Under the pieces are notes generated by a model. It made no database searches, was not told the origin of the DNA, and saw only the letters and a program-made list of their open reading frames with translations. A stretch of 64,000 bases of DNA from an uncultured Clostridia bacterium (GTDB taxonomy: Bacteria > Bacillota > Clostridia > TANB77 > CAG-508): NCBI GenBank assembly GCA_934177795.1, contig CAKPPS010000002.1, positions 57,365 through 121,364 on the forward strand, in the 5' to 3' direction. Positions within the stretch are counted from its first letter, which is position 1. Every line of letters begins with the position of its first letter. Both the position numbers and the translations under genes were made by a program. Below, piece by piece: positions 35,712 to 44,723 of the stretch.

Positions 35712-36923
35712 CTAATTTTTCTTAAAATTCACTAGTTTATCTACGCCTATTCTTCCTGCTCTGGTAATTGAATTATACCCATATTTTTCCTTTAATTTAT
35801 CTATGGTTTGATCTATTTTCTTTTGCTTTTCATTTTCCTTTTTATCAAATAAGTTAATTTGCATTTCTTCTTTGTCTGTTAAATTATCAAGTCTTAAACC
35901 TATTAATCTAATTTCATTTCCTTTTATATACATTTGTTCTAATAATTCTTTTGCATTTTGATATATTTCTTTCGTGCTGTCTGTTAAATTTGGTAATTTT
36001 TTTTGATGTGAGATATCCACAAAATTTTTATTACGTAACTGTACATTAACTACCTTAGCTAACATTTTTTGTCTTCTTAATCTGTATGTAACTTGTTCTA
36101 CTACAGCTAGTAATATCTCTTCTAATTTTTCTATATTATTTATGTCTTCAGGCAATGTGATTGAATTACCAATCCCTTTGGGTTTTTCTTTTATATATTT
36201 TACTTCAGTATTATCTATTCCATTTGCATATTCCCACATCATTATTCCATGTTTTCCAAATTTATTTTGTATTATAAATTTGTCTGTTTTGGCTAATTCA
36301 CCAATTGTTTTTATTTGCATATTATTTAATTTAGGTACTGTTTTTCTTCCCAACATAAATAAATCTGCTATTGGTAACGGCCACATTTTTTCCTTTATTT
36401 CACTTTCATATAATGTATGTATTTTATCTGGTTTCTCAAAATCTGACGCCATTTTTGCTAATAATTTATTATGAGCTACTCCAATATTTACAGTAAAACC
36501 TAGCTCATTTTTTATTCTTTTTCCTATTTCTTTAGCTTTATTTATTAGTGTGTCTCTCATTAAATATTGTGTCATATCTAAAAAACATTCATCTATACTA
36601 AATCTCTCGATTTTATCCGTGTATTCTAACAATAGTTGATATAACTGATTTGAATACTTTCTATAAACTTGGAAATTGCCAGAATATATTTTTAAATTAG
36701 GACATTTTTTCTTAGCCTGATATATGGTATCTGCTGTCTTAATTCCAAATTCTTTTGCCTTCATACTTTTAGCTAATACTATCCCTGACCTTTTAGACTC
36801 ATCTCCACCTATAATTGCTGGTATTTCTCTTATATCTATATGACTTCCATTTTTTATCATTTCTACAGCTGTCCAACTTAAAAATGCATTATTAACATCA
36901 ACATGCAATATTTGTCTTTCCAT
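35712..36923 (-). CDS. dinB: DNA polymerase IV (Y-family)
   Basis: Error-prone translesion polymerase. The 403-aa protein begins ILHVDVNNAFLSWTAVE (first catalytic Asp) and has FSIDECFLDMT near residue 103 with the other acidic residues. NIGVAHNKLLAKMASDFEKPD and the little-finger domain follow. No clear beta-clamp peptide was identified at the C-terminus, though QINLF near 375 fits the QxxLF pattern well. A GAGGTGA site sets the start. Alone on its strand. Confidence 0.95.
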   Translation of the reverse strand: MERQILHVDVNNAFLSWTAVEMIKNGSHIDIREIPAIIGGDESKRSGIVLAKSMKAKEFGIKTADTIYQAKKKCPNLKIYSGNFQVYRKYSNQLYQLLLEYTDKIERFSIDECFLDMTQYLMRDTLINKAKEIGKRIKNELGFTVNIGVAHNKLLAKMASDFEKPDKIHTLYESEIKEKMWPLPIADLFMLGRKTVPKLNNMQIKTIGELAKTDKFIIQNKFGKHGIMMWEYANGIDNTEVKYIKEKPKGIGNSITLPEDINNIEKLEEILLAVVEQVTYRLRRQKMLAKVVNVQLRNKNFVDISHQKKLPNLTDSTKEIYQNAKELLEQMYIKGNEIRLIGLRLDNLTDKEEMQINLFDKKENEKQKKIDQTIDKLKEKYGYNSITRAGRIGVDKLVNFKKN

Positions 36924-37045
36924 ACTATCACCTCTTTCATTTTAGAATAAATGTTCGTTTTTGTCAATATCATATAACCTAAAAAAATTCTGATTAAAGT
37001 CTTTTATTTTATTTTTTTTAGGATTATAATATGTATGGTGATTTT

Positions 37046-37765
37046 ATGAATAAAAACATAGAAAAGTTAAATAATATAATTAAACATAGCCAAAATATTG
37101 TATTTTTTGGTGGTGCAGGAGTTTCAACCGAAAGTGGTATTCCTGATTTTAGAAGTAAAGACGGATTATATAATCAGAAATATAAATTTCCTCCAGAAGA
37201 AATTTTAAGCCATCATTTTTTTCTAAATAATACTGCTGATTTTTTTGAATTTTATAAAAACAAAATGAATTCACTTAAATATTTACCAAATATAACACAT
37301 AAAAAACTAGCTTTATTAGAACAGCAAGGCAAATTAAAAGCTATTGTTACACAAAATATTGATGGATTACATCAAAAGGCTGGCTCTAAAATTGTGTATG
37401 AATTACATGGCAGTGTTTTGCGAAACTACTGTATGAATTGTCATAAGTTTTATGATGCTGATTATGTTTTTTCTTCTGACTCAATACCATATTGTAGTTG
37501 TGGAGGTATTATAAAACCTGATGTTGTATTATATGAAGAAGCTCTTAATGAAAATACTATTTCTTCTTCTATATTTGCCATTTCTAAATGTGATACACTA
37601 ATTATTGGTGGAACTTCCTTGACTGTATATCCTGCAAGTGGTCTAATAAATTATTTTAATGGTAATAATCTGGTATTAATAAATAAAGATGCCACTATAT
37701 ATGATAATTTAGCTAATTTGGTAATAAATGAAAAGCTTGGAGATGTTTTTAAATATATAAATTAG
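37046..37765 (+). CDS. Sirtuin NAD-dependent protein deacylase
   Basis: Removes acyl groups from lysines using NAD. GGAGVSTESGIPDFRSKDGLY at the start binds NAD, TQNIDGLHQKAG follows, the catalytic His is in YELHGS, and four zinc cysteines appear as CMNC and CSCGG. GGTSLTVYPA near the end contacts NAD. I prefer the ATG at 37046 (after GGTGA) giving 239 aa; the upstream ATG at 37031 is possible. It is 12 bases before ldh, so the two are co-transcribed, hinting at NAD/redox coupling. Confidence 0.93.
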   Translation: MNKNIEKLNNIIKHSQNIVFFGGAGVSTESGIPDFRSKDGLYNQKYKFPPEEILSHHFFLNNTADFFEFYKNKMNSLKYLPNITHKKLALLEQQGKLKAIVTQNIDGLHQKAGSKIVYELHGSVLRNYCMNCHKFYDADYVFSSDSIPYCSCGGIIKPDVVLYEEALNENTISSSIFAISKCDTLIIGGTSLTVYPASGLINYFNGNNLVLINKDATIYDNLANLVINEKLGDVFKYIN

Positions 37766-37777
37766 GAGGTTATTATT

Positions 37778-38665
37778 TTGAATAAAATTGTTGTTATCGG
37801 ATGTGGAAATGTTGGTATGACATATTCCTTTTCTTTATTAAATCAATTCTTAAATTTGAATGAATTGGTTTTAATAGATGTTGATTCTGAAAAATTAAAA
37901 GGTAAAGTTGCAGATTTAAACCATAGCATTTATAATTTAAATTCTTCAACAAAAGTAAAGGCTGGAAATTATTCAGATTGTAACAATGCTGATATAATTT
38001 GCATTACAGCTGGTCCCGCACAATCTGACATAAAAACTTCTAGAATGGAAGATTTGCATAAAGGAAATCATATTGTAAAAAATATTATTAATGAAATAAA
38101 TAAAACTAATTTTTCTGGAATTTATTTAATTGCTACTAATCCATTAGATGTTATGACTTATGTTACTTGGAAATATGCTAATTGCTCTCCTTATAAAGTT
38201 ATTGGTTCTGGAACTTTGTTAGATACCGCTAGATTAAGATTTGTCTTATCACAAAAATATAATAAACCATTATCAGATATAACTGGTTGGGTACTTGGAG
38301 AGCACGGAGAAAGCTCTTTTATTCCTTGGTCTACAGTTAATGCTGAAAAACTACCTGAATCTGAAATGCTAGATATTGAAAATAGAATAAAAAATGCTGG
38401 TTTTGAAGTTGCTAATTTTCAAGGTTTTACTTGTTATGGAATTGCATCTGCACTAAGTCGAATTACTAGAGCAATTGCTTTTGATGAAAATGTTTGTCTT
38501 CCAGTATGCACATATTTAGAAGATTATGGCATTTTTACTAGTACTCCATCTATTATTGGAAAAAATGGAGTTGTAAAAGCCAATACTCTTGATTTAGATA
38601 AAAATGAGATTATAAAATTAGAACATTCTATTCAAACTATAAAAACTGCTATCGGTAATTTATAA
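37778..38665 (+). CDS. ldh: L-lactate dehydrogenase family protein
   Basis: Interconverts pyruvate and lactate with NADH. The 295-aa protein has the NAD motif VVIGCGNVGMTYSF, the conserved ATNPLDVMTYVTWK and the proton-relay His in WVLGEHGESSFIPW. Gln in AGPAQSD sits about where lactate, not malate, dehydrogenases have Gln, though the loop is divergent (SDIKTSR). It is slightly short. The start is a TTG eight bases after AGGAGG. A strong terminator follows. Confidence 0.85.
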   Translation: MNKIVVIGCGNVGMTYSFSLLNQFLNLNELVLIDVDSEKLKGKVADLNHSIYNLNSSTKVKAGNYSDCNNADIICITAGPAQSDIKTSRMEDLHKGNHIVKNIINEINKTNFSGIYLIATNPLDVMTYVTWKYANCSPYKVIGSGTLLDTARLRFVLSQKYNKPLSDITGWVLGEHGESSFIPWSTVNAEKLPESEMLDIENRIKNAGFEVANFQGFTCYGIASALSRITRAIAFDENVCLPVCTYLEDYGIFTSTPSIIGKNGVVKANTLDLDKNEIIKLEHSIQTIKTAIGNL

Positions 38666-38683
38666 TTTTAAAAATACAAAAAT

Positions 38684-38740
38684 CGGAACGTAATTGAGCT
38701 TTCATTAATTTAAATTTTACTCTTACGTTCCGTTATTTAT
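38684..38740. terminator. Terminator between ldh and the SDR gene
   Basis: CGGAACGTAA pairs with TTACGTTCCG, then TTATTTATTTTT on the plus strand; it can serve both convergent genes. Confidence 0.8.
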
Positions 38741-38751
38741 TTTTATGCAAT

Positions 38752-39510
38752 TTAATTCCCACCCAATTTCCTCTTTTGTGCCATATATGCAAATTTAGCA
38801 ATTATACTATTAGGTAAAAATCTAACACCAATTCTTGCAAATTTAACATCCATTCCTGGTACAATATAAAATTTTCCTTTTTCTAAATTTTTTATAGCAT
38901 ACTCTGCAACTTTCATACTATTTGCTTCTCTTAAATTAAATTTAACATTTGCAACTTTGTTAAAATTAGTACTTACTGGTCCTGGACATAAAATACTAAT
39001 TTGTACTTTAGACTTATCTTTTTTTAATTCTTCTCTTATTGCTTCTGACAATCTAACTACATAATTTTTTGTTGCATAATATGTAGCCATTAATGGACCT
39101 GGCATAAATCCCGCTATTGAAGCAACATTTAATATTTTTCCACTGTCTTTATTTTTCATATCTATCAAATATAATTTTGTTAAAATATGATAAGCAATAA
39201 TATTTGTTTTTATCATATTTATTTCTTTCTCTAAACTAGTTTTGGTAAAATCTCCACAATCACCAAATCCTGCATTATTGATTAATATATCCACATTTTG
39301 TACTCTATTGTGGATTTCTTTACAATTTTCTTCACTTGTTAAATCTATTGATATAATTTCTACTTTAGTTTTGGATTCTAATTCTTGTTTTAATTCCTCT
39401 AATTTTTTTAAATCTCTAGCTACTAAGACTAATTCATCGGCTTTTTGAGCCATTATCCTTGCCATATCTCGTCCAATCCCTGATGATGCTCCTGTTATTA
39501 ATACTTTCAT
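38752..39510 (-). CDS. Short-chain dehydrogenase/reductase
   Basis: A 252-aa NAD(P)-dependent oxidoreductase with VLITGASSGIGRDMA at the start, NNAGFGDCGD, the catalytic Ser in NVASIAGFMPG and YYATKNYV (YxxxK). The C-terminus (RIGVRFLPNSIIAKFAYMAQKRK) is like DltE/YqjQ-type SDRs. The ATG at 39510 is placed well after AGAGG; a GTG six bases upstream lies in the ribosome site region. Substrate unknown. Confidence 0.92.
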   Translation of the reverse strand: MKVLITGASSGIGRDMARIMAQKADELVLVARDLKKLEELKQELESKTKVEIISIDLTSEENCKEIHNRVQNVDILINNAGFGDCGDFTKTSLEKEINMIKTNIIAYHILTKLYLIDMKNKDSGKILNVASIAGFMPGPLMATYYATKNYVVRLSEAIREELKKDKSKVQISILCPGPVSTNFNKVANVKFNLREANSMKVAEYAIKNLEKGKFYIVPGMDVKFARIGVRFLPNSIIAKFAYMAQKRKLGGN

Positions 39511-39616
39511 ATACACACCTCTTTGTTATTATCTGTATTTTTTTGTATTTTATTATATGATTTCATTTTTTTCAAGTTTTTTATTTGAGTACATAAATTT
39601 ATACCATTTATCTACA

Positions 39617-39628
39617 AAATTTGACCAC
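39617..39628. promoter_or_regulatory. Candidate operator upstream of the LytTR operon
   Basis: AAATTTGACCAC, identical to 15899-15910. LytTR/DUF3021 operons are usually autoregulated through sites just upstream of the promoter, and this lies 76 bases before the LytTR start. Inference only. Confidence 0.35.
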
Positions 39629-39703
39629 TTATTAATAATACATTTATTTGTCTTGTTTTTTTTATATTTATTTATTAAAATATTAATTGAAAGGGGTGAT
39701 TTA

Positions 39704-40183
39704 ATGGATATTGATTTTCATACAAATATTTCAGAATCATTTAAAAATATTGAAGTTTTATTAAATGCACCATCTATGAATGATGAAATTAAAAAGCTTG
39801 AACATAATTTACAACTAATTATAAATAAATCAATACAGGAAATTTTAGGATTACAAGGAAACAATCTTTTTATTATTAATGTAAAAGATATAATCATGTT
39901 CTATAGTGAAGAAAAAAATAATTTTTGTAAAACTCAAACTGGGACATTTAAAATTAGAGAAAAATTATATTTACTAGAAGATCTTTTACCTAAATCACGT
40001 TTTATAAGAATTTCCAATTCCATAATCATTAATATAAATTATGTGAAATGTTTTAATACTGATATAATTGGTAAAATTATTGTCAATTTTAAAGATGGTT
40101 CTAAAGCAACTGTTTCAAGACGAAGAACTTCTAATATTATGAAATTTTTAAAAAATAGAGGTGATTATTATGAAACTTTCTAA
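39704..40183 (+). CDS. LytTR-type DNA-binding regulator
   Basis: A 159-aa protein with a C-terminal LytTR domain (about 60-155: IINVKDIIMFYSEEKNNFCKT, FIRISNSIIININYVKCF, KDGSKATVSRRR). The N-terminal part is short and is not a response-regulator receiver, matching stand-alone LytTR regulators paired with a DUF3021 membrane protein. The ATG at 39704 follows AAAGGGGTGA; the longer upstream frame is not used. It overlaps the DUF3021 gene by 14 bases. In known pairs the membrane partner restrains the regulator. Confidence 0.92.
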   Translation: MDIDFHTNISESFKNIEVLLNAPSMNDEIKKLEHNLQLIINKSIQEILGLQGNNLFIINVKDIIMFYSEEKNNFCKTQTGTFKIREKLYLLEDLLPKSRFIRISNSIIININYVKCFNTDIIGKIIVNFKDGSKATVSRRRTSNIMKFLKNRGDYYETF

Positions 40184-40808
40184 ACAATTATTATTAGATA
40201 TTTTATGTGCTATTATTCTTTCAAGCTTTATTGGATTTTTATACTTATTTTTTACTAATGTTTCTAACAGTATTACTGGAAATATTATTGTTGCTTCTGA
40301 TTGGAATTCTTCTAAATTTCTCCAAGATTATGTTAACAGTTCAAATGAAGATTTCCAAAGTCTTATTACTGACACAACAACTCGATATAACACAGACTCT
40401 AATACTAGTGCAATCTTACTACTTCATGGATTAGCAACAATAACAAGTATAGAAATTGTTCATGTTTTTTATATATGTATTGTTATAGGACTTATTTTAG
40501 GAACACTTACATTTTTAATATTCCATCAGCAATCTAAAGGATTTGATTTATTGATGAAATGTATTGTAGCTATCGTTGCCATTTGTATAATTTCTGGTTT
40601 ATTTCTTTTAGGATATAGTTTTATAATCTTAAATATAGCTCAAGATAATACTCTTTCACTTGAAGATGTTCTTGGTCTTCCTATAGATATATCTAATCAG
40701 TCTATATTGATATTATTTACAATATTGTTAATTCTTTTTTATCTTATAAATTTAATATACCAGAAATATATCACAAAGAAGTTAAATTCTGAATTATTAA
40801 AAAAATAA
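40170..40808 (+). CDS. DUF3021-family four-helix membrane protein
   Basis: A 212-aa protein with four membrane helices (about 8-28, 95-118, 127-150 and 170-195), translationally coupled to the LytTR gene by a 14-base overlap with GAGGTG before the ATG at 40170. An extracellular loop of about 60 residues lies between helices 1 and 2, longer than in typical DUF3021 proteins, and could sense a signal. Family named from helix pattern and partner, so the exact domain is probable rather than certain. Confidence 0.7.
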   Translation: MKLSKQLLLDILCAIILSSFIGFLYLFFTNVSNSITGNIIVASDWNSSKFLQDYVNSSNEDFQSLITDTTTRYNTDSNTSAILLLHGLATITSIEIVHVFYICIVIGLILGTLTFLIFHQQSKGFDLLMKCIVAIVAICIISGLFLLGYSFIILNIAQDNTLSLEDVLGLPIDISNQSILILFTILLILFYLINLIYQKYITKKLNSELLKK

Positions 40809-40813
40809 ACTTA

Positions 40814-40850
40814 TAAAAAATTCACAATGAACAAACATTGTGAATTTTTT
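40814..40850. terminator. Bidirectional terminator
   Basis: AAAAAATTCACAATG pairs with CATTGTGAATTTTTT (15 bp) between the DUF3021 gene and the convergent OapA-like gene. Confidence 0.88.
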
Positions 40851-41562
40851 AACTCTTTTTATTTATATTTATCTTATTCACTAAAATACCTACCGCATGT
40901 ACAATTTGTGTTGATTTATTATTTGCTATGTTTTTACCTATTGCTTTCCCTCCAACGGTTAAAGCTGATACAGTTGCACTTAATATAAATTGTAAGTTCA
41001 TTTTCATACCAAATTGGTCTGTAATTTTGACTGCTATTAATGCACTAATAGCTCCACTCAATACTCCACATATATCACCTATAACATCTGCACAAATATT
41101 TGAAACTCTAGGTGCATTTCTTATTAGTTTTATGGAATCTTTAGATCCTTTTATTTTTTTAGTTGCTTTAGCATGAAATTCATGTTCTTTAGCTACTGTT
41201 ACAGCTACTCCTATAATATCAAATAAAATTCCTATAAATATTACTAAAATCAAAATTAATATTGCTGGTATTAAACTTAAATTTGATACTCCATTTGTAG
41301 ATATATAAGAAAATAACATAGATAAAATAAATGTCATTATAAACACTTCTATAAACCATTTCATATTTTCATCTTTTTTCTTATTATTTTCTTTCTTTTT
41401 TTCTTTTTGTGCAATTTTTTCTTTCACTTGTTCTATTTCTTTTTCATTTTCTTTTTGTATTTTTGCATTTTCCTGTCTCATAGTTTTTTTCATTTCTTTT
41501 TTCATTTTTTTTGCTTCTTCTTTTCTCAGTTTCGACTCATCTTCGTTATTTTTAGTTTTCAT
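40849..41562 (-). CDS. OapA-like membrane protein (OLE RNA-associated)
   Basis: A 237-aa protein: a highly charged Lys/Glu coiled N-terminus (1-66), then membrane segments at about 67-87, 96-118 and 160-180 with a weaker one near 190-205. Between them are RNAPR (148-152, RxxxR) and DVIGD (159-163, DxxxD), the motifs I recall as hallmarks of OapA, the protein that holds OLE RNA at the membrane and is linked to magnesium and alcohol stress. It lies just downstream of a large candidate RNA, as oapA does. The ATG at 41562 follows GGAAGG. The charged N-terminus may be an extra RNA-binding part. The assignment is from motifs and context, without alignment. Confidence 0.6.
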   Translation of the reverse strand: MKTKNNEDESKLRKEEAKKMKKEMKKTMRQENAKIQKENEKEIEQVKEKIAQKEKKKENNKKKDENMKWFIEVFIMTFILSMLFSYISTNGVSNLSLIPAILILILVIFIGILFDIIGVAVTVAKEHEFHAKATKKIKGSKDSIKLIRNAPRVSNICADVIGDICGVLSGAISALIAVKITDQFGMKMNLQFILSATVSALTVGGKAIGKNIANNKSTQIVHAVGILVNKININKKS

Positions 41563-41581
41563 TTTTTCCCTTCCTTTTATC

Positions 41582-42216
41582 AAAAAGAGGAAATTTTGAG
41601 TTTTCCCAAGATTTCCTCTATTAATTTTGGTTTAAGATGGCAAAAGTCTAAGTAAATTTTACAGTTTAGGTCTGGTCGAATTTCTCTATTTTCTACATAA
41701 CATTACTGTTATTGCCGTTTCCGTTTAAAGAAAATATCTATTATGCATAGACACCAGATAGCCACTTAAATCTGTACCTTAATCCATAGACCTCTATGCT
41801 TTTTTATAAAGCAAACATTCTAGAAGTTTTCCTTCACATACCTTACAAGCTTATTAGTCTTTTTTGCAAATGTAATTTCATAAGTATGGTAAAACAAATT
41901 TGGCCAAAATTATATTTTACTAATTATTTAATCCCAATACATTCACTCAAGACAGGCTACACTGTGCTTTTTGTGTCTTGGCACTCATCACAGGTTACTC
42001 CTAAATTATGTACAATGTTTAATATAACCAATTTAAGCCTCCGCGAAACCAGGGATTTATATGTATGCCTTTACATACTCCCCTAACCTCTTACTCCCTA
42101 AACACACACAAACTTGGCGTTTCGCGCACATTCAAGAAACTTCATCGATATGCCCTTTAGTGGATTTTTAGCCCCACCCTCATAAACTTTGGTATGACTA
42201 GAATAATGCACCATCG
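41582..42216 (-). ncRNA. Large structured RNA, candidate OLE RNA (~635 nt)
   Basis: A gene-free stretch, richer in G+C than its surroundings, with its own promoter (TTGGCA-18-TATAAT at 42252-42223) and a terminal AGAGGAAAT/ATTTCCTCT hairpin followed by TTTTTGAT (41619-41582). Internal pairings visible on the minus strand include GCGAAAC/GTTTCGC, GTATG/CATAC, CAAGACA/TGTCTTG, CTGTG/CACAG and GCATAG/CTATGC. The 5' part has GAGGGTGGGGCTAAAAATCC. No credible frame exists. Length, layout and the OapA-like gene downstream all fit OLE RNA (about 610 nt); ROOL- or GOLLD-type RNA are alternatives. Confidence 0.65.
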
Positions 42217-42222
42217 TTATAT

Positions 42223-42252
42223 ATTATACAGTAGATATACTATTTATGCCAA
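42223..42252 (-). promoter_or_regulatory. Strong promoter of the large RNA
   Basis: TTGGCA (42252-42247) and TATAAT (42228-42223) are 18 bases apart on the minus strand; a start near 42216 is predicted. Confidence 0.8.
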
Positions 42253-42380
42253 ATTTCATTTTAGTTTTATTTAAACTCTAAAAGATTTTTCCAGATTATC
42301 CTAACTTCTTTATTGGTCTTTTCTTTTATTTGCTTTATTTTTCTTCTTTTTTCTTTTGTTTTTATGTTCCATAATATTTC

Positions 42381-42956
42381 TTAGTATTGAATAATTTTCT
42401 TTAATTCTGCTTTAGTCTCTTCAAAATCTCTATCATTTTCAATATTTACAACTTTTATATTTGGATATTTTTCTTTTATTTCCATTGCCATTTGTAAATA
42501 CACTTCTTGTTGTTTTATACTATTTTCTGATTCAAACTTAGAATATTTAAGATTTGCTTTACCTTTTCTTTGCAATCTACTATTGTATTGATTAGTATCT
42601 TTTAAATATACTGTTACATAATATATTTCAAAATCTAATTTGCTAAATTCATCTAATAATTTTTCATAAACATCAGTAAAAACATAATCCTTTTTTCCCA
42701 TTCTACAATAATTTTCTTCTGAAAAAAATGTTCTATCAAAGATAAGATTTATACTTTTATTTTCCATTTTCTTAATATAATCTAATAAATTTTCATACAT
42801 TTCTTTTGCTTTCATTTTTCCTTCTTTAGTTGAATCTGCAGTTCCACTTAGTCTATATAAATTTGTGTAACTTAATGAATATCTTAAATAATCTGTTACT
42901 GTTGTTTTTCCAGCTCCTTGAGCGCCTTCTACAACAATCAATTTTGAATTTGCCAT
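42381..42956 (-). CDS. P-loop (deoxy)nucleoside/nucleotide kinase
   Basis: A 191-aa kinase. The P-loop is VVEGAQGAGKTT near residue 7; LIFDRTFFSEENYC is the DR(T/S) substrate motif of deoxynucleoside and thymidylate kinases, and RLQRKGKAN is the LID-like Arg region. A phosphoryl-transfer role in dNTP salvage is likely, fitting the neighbouring dgt. The ATG at 42956 follows AAGGAAG; an in-frame ATG at 43007, after AAGGAA, would add 17 residues and start four bases after the small upstream gene. Confidence 0.8.
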   Translation of the reverse strand: MANSKLIVVEGAQGAGKTTVTDYLRYSLSYTNLYRLSGTADSTKEGKMKAKEMYENLLDYIKKMENKSINLIFDRTFFSEENYCRMGKKDYVFTDVYEKLLDEFSKLDFEIYYVTVYLKDTNQYNSRLQRKGKANLKYSKFESENSIKQQEVYLQMAMEIKEKYPNIKVVNIENDRDFEETKAELKKIIQY

Positions 42957-43011
42957 TTTATCTTCCTTAATTACTATATTTAGGTTGTTCTGGTTACCTA
43001 TACCCATTTTA

Positions 43012-43137
43012 CTATTCCTTATTTTGTTCCTGTTCTTGTTCTTTTTGTTCTTCTTTTTTTCTTTTTAACATATTATTAATTGAATTTAATATGTCTTCTG
43101 GGTTTTCATCAAAATCATCTTTTACTACATGTAACAT
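43012..43137 (-). CDS. Small acidic/Gln-rich protein, 41 aa
   Basis: An ATG at 43137 follows a full AAGGAGG site and opens a 41-codon frame: MLHVVKDDFDENPEDILNSI, then a Lys/Gln/Glu-rich helix. There is no membrane segment. Its stop lies close upstream of the nucleotide kinase, so they are probably translated from one message. Not recognised. Confidence 0.65.
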   Translation of the reverse strand: MLHVVKDDFDENPEDILNSINNMLKRKKEEQKEQEQEQNKE

Positions 43138-43322
43138 TTTTTACCTCCTTGACTCAAGCTTGTTATTCTTATTTATTTTTTTATTATACTACGTTGACTT
43201 TTCAAATTCAATAGTTTATGTTAAAATACAAAGTATTCAAATATAAAAGAATTACACTTAAAAATATTAGATTTATCATTTTTCAAAATTTAATATTATA
43301 ATAAAAGAAAGGATTAGATTAT

Positions 43323-44534
43323 ATGAAAAATTCATTTATAAATTATGCTGCCACGACTAAACATGCTAATTGGAAAAACATCTCTCAAAGAAATAAAGAA
43401 TTAATAACAAATTTAGACGATATTAGGTCAACTTTTGATAGAGACTATACTAGAATTATACATTGTAATGCATATCGTAGATTGAAACATAAAACGCAAG
43501 TATTTTTTTCTCCTGATAGTGATCATATATGCACTAGAAGTGAACATGTATCACATGTTGAATCTATTAGTTATACTATTGCTAATTATTTTGGCTTAAA
43601 TACTGAATTGACAAAAGCAATTGCTGTTGCTCACGATATTGGACATAGTCCTTTTGGCCATGCTGGTGAAAAAATTTTATCAAAAATATCTCAAAGAGAT
43701 TTGAATTGCACATTTTGGCATGAAAAAAATGGGTTAGATTTTGTAGATAAAATTGAATTATTAGAGGATAAAAATAATTGTAAGCAAAATTTAAATCTTA
43801 CTTATGCTGTACGTGATGGTATTATATCTCATTGTGGAGAAATTGATGAAAATGCTTTAAAACCTAGAACCAATTATATTGATTTATCAGATTATACTGA
43901 ACCTAATCAATATTCCCCTTATACTTGGGAAGGTTGTGTTGTTAAAATTTCAGATAAGATTTCATATCTTGGTAGAGATATTGAAGATGCTATTAGTTTG
44001 GGAATTATAGATGAACATTTAAGTGAATTATACAATTTATTACCTTCCTCTCTTGTGCATAAAAAAATTAATAATACAAATATTATAAATTATTTAGTAA
44101 TTGATTTATCCAAAAATTCTTCTCCTGAAAAAGGTTTATGTTTTTCTGAAGATGCTTTTAATTTATTGCGCAAAATTAAAGATTTTAATTATAAAAATAT
44201 ATATTTTTCTGATAGACTACAACCATCTATAAAATTTTTTGAATTGGTTATTAATCAAATTTATGATACTTTGAAATCTTGTTATGCTGAATATAATACA
44301 TTATCTAAAATAAAAAGTACTTTACCTAAAATTTCGTTTAAATTATATATTAGCTTTTTAGGATTTTTAAGTAATTATTATAATATAGAAAATAGACATT
44401 ATTTACATCTTAATAATGATATTATCTTTGATTTTGCAAATATTCAAGATTTTTCAAATTGTATTATATATTATATTTCTGGTATGACTGACAAATTCGC
44501 AATTGAAATTTATAATGATATTATTGGATTTTAA
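43323..44534 (+). CDS. dgt: HD-domain dNTP triphosphohydrolase (dGTPase-like)
   Basis: Hydrolyses dNTPs to nucleoside and triphosphate. The 403-aa protein has FDRDYTRIIHCNAYRRLKHKTQV, the first HD-site His in RSEHVSHVESI, and the metal pair in AVAHDIGHSPFGHAGE; a later conserved Asp lies in VKISDKISYLGRDIEDA. An AAAGGA site precedes the start. The divergent neighbour is a nucleotide kinase, consistent with dNTP pool control. It is shorter than E. coli Dgt, like many Firmicutes members. Confidence 0.93.
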   Translation: MKNSFINYAATTKHANWKNISQRNKELITNLDDIRSTFDRDYTRIIHCNAYRRLKHKTQVFFSPDSDHICTRSEHVSHVESISYTIANYFGLNTELTKAIAVAHDIGHSPFGHAGEKILSKISQRDLNCTFWHEKNGLDFVDKIELLEDKNNCKQNLNLTYAVRDGIISHCGEIDENALKPRTNYIDLSDYTEPNQYSPYTWEGCVVKISDKISYLGRDIEDAISLGIIDEHLSELYNLLPSSLVHKKINNTNIINYLVIDLSKNSSPEKGLCFSEDAFNLLRKIKDFNYKNIYFSDRLQPSIKFFELVINQIYDTLKSCYAEYNTLSKIKSTLPKISFKLYISFLGFLSNYYNIENRHYLHLNNDIIFDFANIQDFSNCIIYYISGMTDKFAIEIYNDIIGF

Positions 44535-44677
44535 ATAGAACAACTAAGAAAAATTTTTAATTTTTCTTTGATTTGTTCTCGCCCAATTTGAGTTTTCGAC
44601 TAAAAGGAGAAAATCTCAAATGGCTAGCGATTGTAGCTTTTTATATAATAGGAAAGTCTCACTTTCTTATCATATAA

Positions 44678-44720
44678 AAAAAGTTGTTAAACTTTACTGT
44701 TAAGGTTTAACAACTTTCTA
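44678..44720 (-). terminator. Terminator of the frameshifted surface protein gene
   Basis: AAGTTGTTAAAC pairs with GTTTAACAACTT; it follows the restored stop codon at 44724 of the broken gene. A further weak hairpin lies at 44537-44579 behind dgt. Confidence 0.75.
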
Positions 44721-44723
44721 TTA

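Noticed and set aside
37778..38665. Malate dehydrogenase as the product of the ldh-like gene
   Set aside because: Gln rather than Arg stands near the substrate-selective position; the assignment to lactate remains probable, since the loop is divergent.
39557..39703. An N-terminal membrane segment for the LytTR protein from an upstream ATG at 39557
   Set aside because: The strong AAAGGGGTGA site places the start at 39704; the upstream stretch covers the promoter region and reads as Phe/Leu-rich noise.
41796..42086. A 96-codon plus-strand frame inside the gene-free stretch upstream of the OapA-like gene
   Set aside because: No ribosome site, mixed Cys/Trp-rich composition unlike a protein here, and it is antisense to the promoter- and terminator-bounded structured RNA.
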